Assembly (NCBI GenBank): GCA_949152475.1
Contig: CASCJZ010000077.1
Location: forward strand, 161,966 to 225,965
Reading direction: 5' to 3'
From: Terebella lapidaria
Lineage: Eukaryota; Annelida; Polychaeta; Terebellida; Terebellidae
DNA length: 64,000 bases
Below, piece after piece: positions 1 through 11,040 of the stretch (position 1 is its first letter; every line of letters starts with the position of its first letter). Position numbers and translations under genes: made by a program. Below the pieces are notes generated by a model, which was given only the letters and a program-made list of their open reading frames with translations, was not told where the DNA came from and did no database searches.

Positions 1-130
1 GGACATGTGATGCTCCACTGTACGATGGACATGTGACGCTCCACCGTACGATGGACATGTGACGCTCCAATGTACGATGGACATGCGACGCTCCATCGTA
101 TGATGGACATGTGATGCTCCACCGTACGAT

Positions 131-156
131 GGACTAGCGATGCTCCACCATAAGAT
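131..156 (+). repeat. CTAG-bearing monomer subtype (representative)
   Basis: The monomer starts GGACTAGCG rather than GGACATGCG. CTAG is palindromic and so supplies a TAG on both strands. This subtype recurs throughout both domains, often with TAAGAT as the monomer's end, for example at 131, 495, 13176, 15784-15815, 46068-46093 and 57108-57140. Together with TTA and TCA created in the TTTACTG, GTTACG and CTCAA monomers it sets where the otherwise open minus-strand frames end. Confidence 0.8.
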
Positions 157-481
157 GGACATGTGACGCTCCACAGTACGATGGACATGGGACGCTCCAT
201 CATACGAAGGACATGTGATGCTCCACTGTACGATCGACACGTGATGCTCCACCGTACGATCGACATGTGATGCTCCACGGTACGATGGACATGTGACGCT
301 CCACCGTACGATGGACATGGGACGCTCCAATGTACGATGGACATGCAACGCTCCACTGTATGATGGACATGCGATGCTCCACTGTACGATGGACATCTGA
401 CGCTCCACCATACGATGGACATGCGATGATCCACTGTACGAAGGACATGTGACGCTCCACCGTACGATGGACATGTGACAC

Positions 482-497
482 TCCATCGTACGATGGA
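482..497. other. Perfect 16-bp palindrome, one dyad per monomer (representative)
   Basis: TCCATCGTACGATGGA is its own reverse complement. It arises whenever monomer position 18 is T. In monomers with C or A at position 18 the dyad has a single mismatch. Its centre CGTACG is a 6-bp palindrome. Dyad centres recur every 26 bp, about 2.5 helical turns, so successive dyads face opposite sides of relaxed B-DNA. Cruciform or dimeric-protein binding is a possibility, not shown here. Confidence 0.9.
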
Positions 498-520
498 CTA
501 GCGATGCTCCATCGTAAGAT

Positions 521-564
521 GGACATGCGACGCTCCACGTACATGTGATGCTCCACCGTACGAT
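521..564 (+). repeat. 44-bp deletion dimer, marker of block A
   Basis: Two monomers fused with 8 bp missing: CTCCACGTACATGTGATG stands where two full monomers would give 52 bp. The simplest path is loss of CGTACGAT, the dyad centre, plus one G-to-T change. Identical copies begin at 3580, 5678, 8737, 12924, 16126, 20353, 24358, 27170, 29670 and 31910. Identity of the scar at all eleven sites means a single origin followed by amplification. Confidence 0.92.
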
Positions 565-1084
565 GGACATCCGACGCTCCACTGTATGATGGACTTGCAA
601 TGCACCACCGTATGATGGACATGCGAGACTCCACCGTACGATGGACATGTGACAATCCACCGTACGATGGACATCTGACGCTCCTCCGTACGATGGACAA
701 GCGACGCTCCACTGTACGATGGACATGTGACGCTCCACCGTACGATGGACATGCGACGCTCCATCGTACGATGGACTAGCGACACTCCACCGTAAGATGG
801 ACATGCGACGCTCCACCGTACGATGGACATCTGACGCTCCTCCGTACGATGGACAAGCGACGCTCCACTGTACGATGGACATGTGACGCTCCACCGTTAG
901 ATGGACATGCGACGCTCCATCGTACGATGGACATGCGACGCTCCACCGTACAATGGACATGCGACGCTCCATCGCAGGATGGACATGCGACGCTCCACCG
1001 TACGAAGGACATGCGATGCTCCACCGTACGATGGACATGCGACGCTCCATCGTACGATGGACATGTGACGCTCCACCGTACGAT

Positions 1085-1396
1085 GGACATGCGACGCTCC
1101 ACTGTATGATGGACATGCGATGCTTTACTGTACAATGGACACGTTACGCTCAACCATCAGATGGACATGCGATGCTCCACAGTGCGATGTACATGGGACG
1201 CTCCATCATACGATGGACATGTGACGCTCCACCGTACGATGGACATGCGACGCTCCACTGTATGATGGACATGCGATGCTTTACTGTACAATGGACACGT
1301 TACGCTCAACCGTAAGATGGACATGCGATGCTCCACAGTACGATGGACATGGGACGCTCCATCATACGATGGACATGTGACGCTCCACCGTACGAT
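1085..1396 (+). repeat. Local duplication of six monomers (2 x 156 bp) within block A
   Basis: 1085-1240 and 1241-1396 match at an offset of exactly 156 bp = 6 x 26. Both halves contain the divergent GCTTTACTGTACAATGG monomer followed by the GTTACGCTCAACC monomer. Small differences separate the halves (ACCATCAG versus ACCGTAAG; AGTGCGATG versus AGTACGATG). The pair is inherited with block A and is seen again near 4144, 6242, 9301, 13800, 16688, 20917, 24923 and 32472. The block-A copies near 27.7 and 30.2 kb keep a single half. Confidence 0.85.
1267..1370 (+). repeat. Divergent four-monomer cassette (GCTTTACTGTACAATGG type), representative
   Basis: Four consecutive monomers form a recognisable cassette: one with GCTTTACTGTACAATGG, one with ACGTTACGCTCAACC, one ending CCACAGTACGAT, and one with GGGACGCTCCATCATACG. 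The first monomer departs from consensus at more positions than most others. I located roughly fifty occurrences of the first monomer, spread over both domains (for example near 1122, 12313, 20954, 31127, 36747, 44029, 51511, 57048 and 63723). In about a third of them the downstream part differs (ACGTGATG or ACGTGACG instead of ACGTTACG). Minor variants read TTTTCTG or TTTGCTG. Confidence 0.85.
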
Positions 1397-2124
1397 GGAC
1401 ATGCGACGCTCCACCGTACGATGGACATGCGACGTTCCTTCGTACGATGGACATGGGACGCTCCACCGTACGATCGACATGCGACGCTCCTTCGTACGAT
1501 GGACATGGGACGCTCCACCGTACGATGGACATCTGACGCTCCACCGTACGATGGACATCTGACGCTCCACCGTACGATGGACATGCTATGCTCCACCGTA
1601 CGATCGACATGCGATGCTCCACCGTACGATGGACACGTGATGCTCCACCGTACGATGGACATCTGACGCTCCACCGTGCGATGGACATGCTATGCTCCAC
1701 CGCACGATGGACATGTGATGCTCCACCGTTCGATGGACATGGGACGCTCCACCGAATGATGGACATGCGGGGCTCCACCATAAGATGGACATGTGACGTT
1801 CCACCGTACGATGGATATGCGACGCTCCACCGTACGATGGACATGTGACGATCCACCGAAGGATGGACATGCGAGGCTCCACTGTAAGATGGACATGTTA
1901 CGCTCCACCGTACGATGGACATGGGATGCTCCACCGTATGATGGACATGTGACACTCCACTGTACGATGGATATGCGATGCACCACCGTACGATGGACAT
2001 GTGATGTTCCACCGTACGATGGACATCTGACGCTCCACCGTAGGATGGACATGTGACGCTCCACCGTACGATGGACATGTGACGCTCCACCGTACGATGG
2101 ACATGGGATGCTCCATCGTACGAT

Positions 2125-3225
2125 GGACTAGCGAAGCTCCACCGTAAGATGGACATGCGACGCTCCATCGTACGATGGACACGTGACGCTCCACCGTACG
2201 ATGGACAGGCGACGCTCCATCGTACGATGGACTAGCGAAGCTCCACCGTAAGATGGACATGTGACGCTCCACAATACGATGGACATGGGACGCTCCATCA
2301 TACGATGGACATGTGATGCTCCACCATACGATCGACATGCGATGCTCCACCGTACGATCGACATGTAATGTTCCACTGTACGATGGACATGTGACGCTCC
2401 ACCGTTCGATGGACATGGGATGCTCCACCGTACCATGGACATGCGATGCTCCACATACGATGGACATGTGACGCCCCACCGTACGATGGACATGCGATGC
2501 TCCACCGTACGATGGACATGCGACGCTCCTTCGTACGATGGACATGTGACGCTCCACCGTACGATGGACATGCGACGCTCCTTCGTACGATGGACATGGG
2601 ACGCTCCACCGTACGATCGACATGCGATGCTCCACCGTAAGATGGACATGTGAAGCTCCACCGTACGATGGACATGCGACGCTCCACAGTACGATGGACA
2701 TGTGACGCTCCACCGTACGATGGACATGCGAGGCTCCACCGTAAGATGGACATGTGACGCTCCACCGTACGATGGACATGCGATGCTCCATCGTACGATG
2801 GACATGGGATGCTCCACCGTATGATGGACATGTGACGCTCCACCGTATGATGGACATGCGATGCTCAATCGTACGATGGACATGCGATGCTCAATCGTAC
2901 GATGGACATGGGATGCTCCACCGTATGATTGACATGCAAGGCTACACCGTAAAATGGACATGTGACGCTCCACCATACGATGGACATGCGACGCTCCATC
3001 GTACGATGGACATGGGATGCTCTACCGTACGATGGACATCTGATGCTCCACCATACGATGGACATGTGACACTCCGCTGTACGATGGACATGTGACGCTC
3101 CACCATATGATGGACATGTGACACTCCGCTGTACGATGGACATGTGACGCTCCACCATATGATGGACATGCGATGCTCCACCGTACAATGGACATGCGAC
3201 GCTCAAATGTACGATGGACATAGGA
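2125..3225 (+). repeat. Block B (about 1.1 kb), first of five copies
   Basis: A monomer order that begins with the TAG-containing GGACTAGCGAAG monomer and ends with repeated CCGCTGTACG and CCATATGATGG monomers near 3070-3180. The same order recurs starting at 7282, 11041, 18898 and 22475. It carries the 25-bp monomer at 2437-2461. In the 5.16-kb unit it separates A from A'; in the supra-repeat it appears twice per unit, once before and once after the segment that contains A'. Copies differ by isolated substitutions. The copy at 22475 has several changed monomers around 22850-23150. Confidence 0.85.
2437..2461 (+). repeat. 25-bp length-variant monomer, block-B marker
   Basis: The monomer reads CTCCACATACGAT instead of CTCCACCGTACGAT, one base short. 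The same variant lies near 7608, 10771, 11366, 18421, 19226, 22205 and 22801, eight in all and all in the left domain. It is an inherited marker of block B and of the short B-like pieces near 10.7, 18.4 and 22.2 kb. Confidence 0.9.
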
Positions 3226-5157
3226 CGCTCCACAGTACGATGGACATGGGACGCTCCATCATACGAAGGACATGTGATGCTCCACCGTACGATCGTCATG
3301 TGATGCTCCACCGTACGATCGACATGTGATGCTCCACGGTACGATGGACATGTCACGCTCCACCGTACGATGGACATGGGACGCTCCAATGTACGATGGA
3401 CATGCAACGCTCCACTGTATGATGGACATGCGATGCTCCACTGTACGATGGACATCTGACGCTCCACCATACGATGGACATGCGATGATCCACTGTACGA
3501 AAGACATGTGACGCTCCACCGTACGATGGACATGTGACACTCCATCGTACGATGGACTAGCGATGCTCCATCGTAAGATGGACATGCGACGCTCCACGTA
3601 CATGTGATGCTCCACCGTACGATGGACATCCGACGCTCCACTGTATGATGGACATGCAATGCACCACCGTATGATGGACATGCGAGACTCCACCGTACGA
3701 TGGACATGTGACAATCCACCGTACGATGGACATCTGACGCTCCTCCGTACGATGGACAAGCGACGCTCCACTGTACGATGGACATGTGACGCTCCACCGT
3801 ACGATGGACATGCGACGCTCCATCGTACGATGGACTAGCGACACTCCACCGTAAGATGGACATGCGACGCTCAACCGTACGATGGACATCTGACGCTCCT
3901 CCGTACGATGGACAAGCGACGCTCCACTGTACGATGGACATGTGACGCTCCACCGTTAGATGGACATGTGACGCTCCATCGTACGATGGACATGCGACGC
4001 TCCATCGTACAATGGACATGCGACGCTCCATCGCAGGATGGTCATGCGACGCTCCACCATACGAAGGACATGCGATGCTCCACCGTACGATGGACATGCG
4101 ACGCTCCATCGTACGATGGACATGTGACGCTCCACCGTACGATGGACATGCGATGCTCCACTGTATGATGGACATGCGATGCTTTACTGTACAATATACA
4201 CGTTACGCTCAACCGTAAGATGGACATGCGATGCTCCACAGTACGATGGACATGGGACGCTCCATCATACGATGGACATGTGACGCTCCACCGTACGATG
4301 GACATGCGACGCTCCACTGTATGATGGACATGCGATGCTTTACTGTACAATGGACACGTTACGCTCAACCGTAAGATGGACATGCGATGCTCCACAGTAC
4401 GATGGACATGGGACGCTCCATCATACGATGGACATGTGACGCTCCACCGTACGATGGACATGCGACGCTCCACCGTACGATGGACATGCGACGTTCCTTC
4501 GTACGATGGACATGGGACGCTCCACCGTACGATCGACATGCGACGCTCCTTCGTACGATGGACATGGGACGCTCCACCGTACGATGGACATCTGACGCTC
4601 CACCGTACGATGGACATCTGACGCTCCACCGTACGATGGACATGCTATGCTCCACCGTACGATCGACATGCGATGCTCCACCGTACGATGGACACGTGAT
4701 GCTCCACCGTACGATGGACATCTGACGCTCCACCGTGCGATGGACATGCTATGCTCCACCGCACGATGGACATGTGATGCTCCACTGTTCGATGGACATG
4801 GGACGCTCCACCGAATGATGGACATGCGAGGCTCCACCATAAGATGGACATGTGACGCTCCACCGTACGATGGATATGCGACGCTCCACCGTACGATGGA
4901 CATGTGACGATCCACCGAAGGATGGACATGCGAGGCTCCACTGTAAGATGGACATGTTACGCTCCACCGTACGATGGACATGGGATGCTCCACCGTATGA
5001 TGGACATGTGACACTCCACTGTACGATGGATATGCGATGCACCACCGTACGATGGACATGTGATGTTCCACCGTACGATGGACATCTGACGCTCCACCGT
5101 AGGATGGACATGTGACGCTCCACCGTACGATGGACATGTGACGCTCCACCGTACGAT
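3216..5157 (+). repeat. Block A' (about 1.94 kb), second block-A copy of the 5.16-kb unit
   Basis: Matches 157-2098 at an offset of 3059 bp throughout. Private differences include CATAGGACG at 3219-3227, GATCGTCATG near 3293, CATGTCACG near 3349 and CAATATACACG near 4192. These same private differences return near 8376, 8450, 8506 and 9349 (offset 5157), showing that the A to A' duplication came before the duplication of the whole 5.16-kb unit. Confidence 0.85.
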
Positions 5158-5209
5158 GGACATGTGACGCTCCGCCGTACGATGGACATGGGACGCTCCA
5201 CCGTACGAT

Positions 5210-8200
5210 GGACATGTGACGCTCCAATGTACGATGGACATGCGACGCTCCATCGTATGATGGACATGTGATGCTCCACCGTACGATGGACTAGCGATGC
5301 TCCACCATAAGATGGACATGTGACGCTCCACAGTACGATGGACATGGGACGCTCCATCATACGAAGGACATGTGATGCTCCACTGTACGATCGACACGTG
5401 ATGCTCCACCGTACGATCGACATGTGATGCTCCACGGTACGATGGACATGTGACGCTCCACCGTACGATGGACATGGGACGCTCCAATGTACGATGGACA
5501 TGCAACGCTCCACTGTATGATGGACATGCGATGCTCCACTGTACGATGGACATCTGACGCTCCACCATACGATGGACATGCGATGATCCACTGTACGAAG
5601 GACATGTGACGCTCCACCGTACGATGGACATGTGACACTCCATCGTACGATGGACTAGCGATGCTCCATCGTAAGATGGACATGCGACGCTCCACGTACA
5701 TGTGATGCTCCACCGTACGATGGACATCCGACGCTCCACTGTATGATGGACTTGCAATGCACCACCGTATGATGGACATGCGAGACTCCACCGTACGATG
5801 GACATGTGACAATCCACCGTACGATGGACATCTGACGCTCCTCCGTACGATGGACAAGCGACGCTCCACTGTACGATGGACATGTGACGCTCCACCGTAC
5901 GATGGACATGCGACGCTCCATCGTACGATGGACTAGCGACACTCCACCGTAAGATGGACATGCGACGCTCCACCGTACGATGGACATCTGACGCTCCTCC
6001 GTACGATGGACAAGCGACGCTCCACTGTACGATGGACATGTGACGCTCCACCGTTAGATGGACATGCGACGCTCCATCGTACGATGGACATGCGACGCTC
6101 CACCGTACAATGGACATGCGACGCTCCATCGCAGGATGGACATGCGACGCTCCACCGTACGAAGGACATGCGATGCTCCACCGTACGATGGACATGCGAC
6201 GCTCCATCGTACGATGGACATGTGACGCTCCACCGTACGATGGACATGCGACGCTCCACTGTATGATGGACATGCGATGCTTTACTGTACAATGGACACG
6301 TTACGCTCAACCATCAGATGGACATGCGATGCTCCACAGTGCGATGTACATGGGACGCTCCATCATACGATGGACATGTGACGCTCCACCGTACGATGGA
6401 CATGCGACGCTCCACTGTATGATGGACATGCGATGCTTTACTGTACAATGGACACGTTACGCTCAACCGTAAGATGGACATGCGATGCTCCACAGTACGA
6501 TGGACATGGGACGCTCCATCATACGATGGACATGTGACGCTCCACCGTACGATGGACATGCGACGCTCCACCGTACGATGGACATGCGACGTTCCTTCGT
6601 ACGATGGACATGGGACGCTCCACCGTACGATCGACATGCGACGCTCCTTCGTACGATGGACATGGGACGCTCCACCGTACGATGGACATCTGACGCTCCA
6701 CCGTACGATGGACATCTGACGCTCCACCGTACGATGGACATGCTATGCTCCACCGTACGATCGACATGCGATGCTCCACCGTACGATGGACACGTGATGC
6801 TCCACCGTACGATGGACATCTGACGCTCCACCGTGCGATGGACATGCTATGCTCCACCGCACGATGGACATGTGATGCTCCACCGTTCGATGGACATGGG
6901 ACGCTCCACCGAATGATGGACATGCGGGGCTCCACCATAAGATGGACATGTGACGTTCCACCGTACGATGGATATGCGACGCTCCACCGTACGATGGACA
7001 TGTGACGATCCACCGAAGGATGGACATGCGAGGCTCCACTGTAAGATGGACATGTTACGCTCCACCGTACGATGGACATGGGATGCTCCACCGTATGATG
7101 GACATGTGACACTCCACTGTACGATGGATATGCGATGCACCACCGTACGATGGACATGTGATGTTCCACCGTACGATGGACATCTGACGCTCCACCGTAG
7201 GATGGACATGTGACGCTCCACCGTACGATGGACATGTGACGCTCCACCGTACGATGGACATGGGATGCTCCATCGTACGATGGACTAGCGAAGCTCCACC
7301 GTAAGATGGACATGCGACGCTCCATCGTACGATGGACACGTGACGCTCCACCGTACGATGGACAGGCGACGCTCCATCGTACGATGGACTAGCGAAGCTC
7401 CACCGTAAGATGGACATGTGACGCTCCACAATACGATGGACATGGGACGCTCCATCATACGATGGACATGTGATGCTCCACCATACGATCGACATGCGAT
7501 GCTCCACCGTACGATCGACATGTAATGTTCCACTGTACGATGGACATGTGACGCTCCACCGTTCGATGGACATGGGATGCTCCACCGTACCATGGACATG
7601 CGATGCTCCACATACGATGGACATGTGACGCCCCACCGTACGATGGACATGCGATGCTCCACCGTACGATGGACATGCGACGCTCCTTCGTATGATGGAC
7701 ATGTGACGCTCCACCGTACGATGGACATGCGACGCTCCTTCGTACGATGGACATGGGACGCTCCACCGTACGATCGACATGCGATGCTCCACCGTAAGAT
7801 GGACATGTGAAGCTCCACCGTACGATGGACATGCGACGCTCCACAGTACGATGGACATGTGACGCTCCACCGTACGATGGACATGCGAGGCTCCACCGTA
7901 AGATGGACATGTGACGCTCCACCGTACGATGGACATGCGATGCTCCATCGTACGATGGACATGGGATGCTCCACCGTATGATGGACATGTGACGCTCCAC
8001 CGTATGATGGACATGCGATGCTCAATCGTACGATGGACATGCGATGCTCAATCGTACGATGGACATGGGATGCTCCACCGTATGATTGACATGCAAGGCT
8101 ACACCGTAAAATGGACATGTGACGCTCCACCATACGATGGACATGCGACGCTCCATCGTACGATGGACATGGGATGCTCTACCGTACGATGGACATCTGA

Positions 8201-10395
8201 TGCTCCACCATACGATGGACATGTGACACTCCGCTGTACGATGGACATGTGACGCTCCACCATATGATGGACATGTGACACTCCGCTGTACGATGGACAT
8301 GTGACGCTCCACCATATGATGGACATGCGATGCTCCACCGTACAATGGACATGCGACGCTCAAATGTACGATGGACATAGGACGCTCCACAGTACGATGG
8401 ACATGGGACGCTCCATCATACGAAGGACATGTGATGCTCCACCGTACGATCGTCATGTGATGCTCCACCGTACGATCGACATGTGATGCTCCACGGTACG
8501 ATGGACATGTCACGCTCCACCGTACGATGGACATGGGACGCTCCAATGTACGATGGACATGCAACGCTCCACTGTATGATGGACATGCGATGCTCCACTG
8601 TACGATGGACATCTGACGCTCCACCATACGATGGACATGCGATGATCCACTGTACGAAAGACATGTGACGCTCCACCGTACGATGGACATGTGACACTCC
8701 ATCGTACGATGGACTAGCGATGCTCCATCGTAAGATGGACATGCGACGCTCCACGTACATGTGATGCTCCACCGTACGATGGACATCCGACGCTCCACTG
8801 TATGATGGACATGCAATGCACCACCGTATGATGGACATGCGAGACTCCACCGTACGATGGACATGTGACAATCCACCGTACGATGGACATCTGACGCTCC
8901 TCCGTACGATGGACAAGCGACGCTCCACTGTACGATGGACATGTGACGCTCCACCGTACGATGGACATGCGACGCTCCATCGTACGATGGACTAGCGACA
9001 CTCCACCGTAAGATGGACATGCGACGCTCAACCGTACGATGGACATCTGACGCTCCTCCGTACGATGGACAAGCGACGCTCCACTGTACGATGGACATGT
9101 GACGCTCCACCGTTAGATGGACATGTGACGCTCCATCGTACGATGGACATGCGACGCTCCATCGTACAATGGACATGCGACGCTCCATCGCAGGATGGTC
9201 ATGCGACGCTCCACCATACGAAGGACATGCGATGCTCCACCGTACGATGGACATGCGACGCTCCATCGTACGATGGACATGTGACGCTCCACCGTACGAT
9301 GGACATGCGATGCTCCACTGTATGATGGACATGCGATGCTTTACTGTACAATATACACGTTACGCTCAACCGTAAGATGGACATGCGATGCTCCACAGTA
9401 CGATGGACATGGGACGCTCCATCATACGATGGACATGTGACGCTCCACCGTACGATGGACATGCGACGCTCCACTGTATGATGGACATGCGATGCTTTAC
9501 TGTACAATGGACACGTTACGCTCAACCGTAAGATGGACATGCGATGCTCCACAGTACGATGGACATGGGACGCTCCATCATACGATGGACATGTGACGCT
9601 CCACCGTACGATGGACATGCGACGCTCCACCGTACGATGGACATGCGACGCTCCACCGTACGATGGACATGCGACGTTCCTTCGTACGATGGACATGGGA
9701 CGCTCCACCGTACGATCGACATGCGACGCTCCTTCGTACGATGGACATGGGACGCTCCACCGTACGATGGACATCTGACGCTCCACCGTACGATGGACAT
9801 CTGACGCTCCACCGTACGATGGACATGCTATGCTCCACCGTACGATCGACATGCGATGCTCCACCGTACGATGGACACGTGATGCTCCACCGTACGATGG
9901 ACATCTGACGCTCCACCGTGCGATGGACATGCTATGCTCCACCGCACGATGGACATGTGATGCTCCACTGTTCGATGGACATGGGACGCTCCACCGAATG
10001 ATGGACATGCGAGGCTCCACCATAAGATGGACATGTGACGCTCCACTGTACGATGGATATGCGACGCTCCACCGTACGATGGACATGTGACGATCCACCG
10101 AAGGATGGACATGCGAGGCTCCACTGTAAGATGGACATGTTACGCTCCACCGTACGATGGACATGGGATGCTCCACCGTATGATGGACATGTGACACTCC
10201 ACTGTACGATGGATATGCGATGCACCACCGTACGATGGACATGTGATGTTCCACCGTACGATGGACATCTGACGCTCCACCGTAGGATGGACATGTGACG
10301 CTCCACCGTACGATGGACATGTGACGCTCCACCGTACGATGGACATGTGACGCTCCGCCGTACGATGGACATGGGACGCTCCACCGTACGATGGA
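5210..10395 (+). repeat. Higher-order repeat, 5.18-kb unit, copy 2 (A-B-A')
   Basis: Second tandem copy of the unit at 27-5209. The offset is 5157 bp up to about 9600 and 5183 bp afterwards, so this copy has one additional whole monomer near 9610-9690. Agreement ends at about 10395, where the array moves into a different monomer order. The A', B and A portions can be recognised by the 44-bp dimers at 5678 and 8737 and the 25-mer near 7594-7618. From 7282 onward this copy is also the start of the larger supra-repeat. Confidence 0.9.
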
Positions 10396-11040
10396 CATAT
10401 GACGCTCCACCGTACGATGGACATGTGACGCTCCACCGTAAGATGGACATGAGACGCTCCACTGTACGATGGACATGCGATGCTCCATCGTACAATGGAC
10501 TAGCGATGCTCCACCGTAAGATGGACATGTGACGCTCCACCATACGATGGACATGCGACGCTCCTTCGTACGATGGACATGGGATGCTCCACCGTACGAT
10601 CGACATGCGATGCTCCACCGTTCGATGGACATGTGATGCTCCACCGTACGATGGACATGGGACGCTCCACCGTACGATCGACATGTAATGTTCCACTGTA
10701 CGATGGACATGTGACGCTCCACCGTTCGATGGACATGGGATGCTCCACCGTACCATGGACATGCGATGCTCCACATACGATGGACATGTGACGCCCCACC
10801 GTACGATGGACATGTGATGCTCCACCGTACGATGGACATGGGACGCTCCAATGTACGATGGACATGTGACGCTCCACTGTACGATGGACATGCGATGCTC
10901 CACTGTACGATGAACATGTGACGCTCCACCGTATGATGAACATGTGACGCTCCACCGTATGATGGACATGCGAGGCTCCACCGTACGATGAACATGGGTG
11001 CTCCATCGTACGATGGACATGCGACGCTCCACCATACGAT
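10396..11040 (+). repeat. Mosaic interval between block A' and the second block B
   Basis: Monomers here are not part of the 5.16-kb unit. The portion from about 10521 matches 21955-22474, and a related but longer version (208 bp = 8 monomers more) lies at about 18170-18897. It contains two 25-mers: CTCCACATACG near 10771 and the GGGTGCTCC form near 10988, also seen near 18852, 22431 and 36196. Several monomers begin GAACATG. Confidence 0.75.

Larger units (their letters stand above)
157..2098 (+). repeat. Block A (about 1.94 kb), first of eleven related copies in the left domain
   Basis: This block matches 3216-5157 at a 3059-bp offset (118 x 26 minus 9, the 9 bp being one 44-bp dimer plus one 25-mer). 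Its hallmark is the 44-bp deletion dimer, which I find eleven times, at 521, 3580, 5678, 8737, 12924, 16126, 20353, 24358, 27170, 29670 and 31910, each time with the same neighbours (a TAG-containing monomer before it, and GACAATCCACC and GGACAAGCG monomers after it). None lies beyond about 32 kb. From 12 kb onward most copies are a subfamily that also carries the 17-bp monomer; the copy at 20353 keeps the older form. Confidence 0.85.
27..5209 (+). repeat. Higher-order repeat, 5.16-kb unit, copy 1 (A-B-A')
   Basis: This segment recurs at an offset of 5157 bp. 5157 equals 199 x 26 minus 17, and the 17 bp are explained by two 44-bp dimers (8 bp each) and one 25-mer inside the unit. The copies agree almost base for base: the translated minus-strand frame of 2128-2976 is identical to that of 7285-8133, and I noticed only isolated differences elsewhere, such as tacgat near 2530 versus tatgat near 7690. 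The unit is composite: block A (157-2098) and block A' (3216-5157) are related to each other at a 3059-bp offset, with block B between them. Positions 1-26 may be the end of a further copy outside the window. Confidence 0.9.

Noticed and set aside
953-1315. Plus-strand open frames of 60-150 codons
   Set aside because: They occur where monomers carry CGA instead of TGA at positions 8-10, so the in-phase stop is lost through the CpG form of the site. They are also pure repeat.
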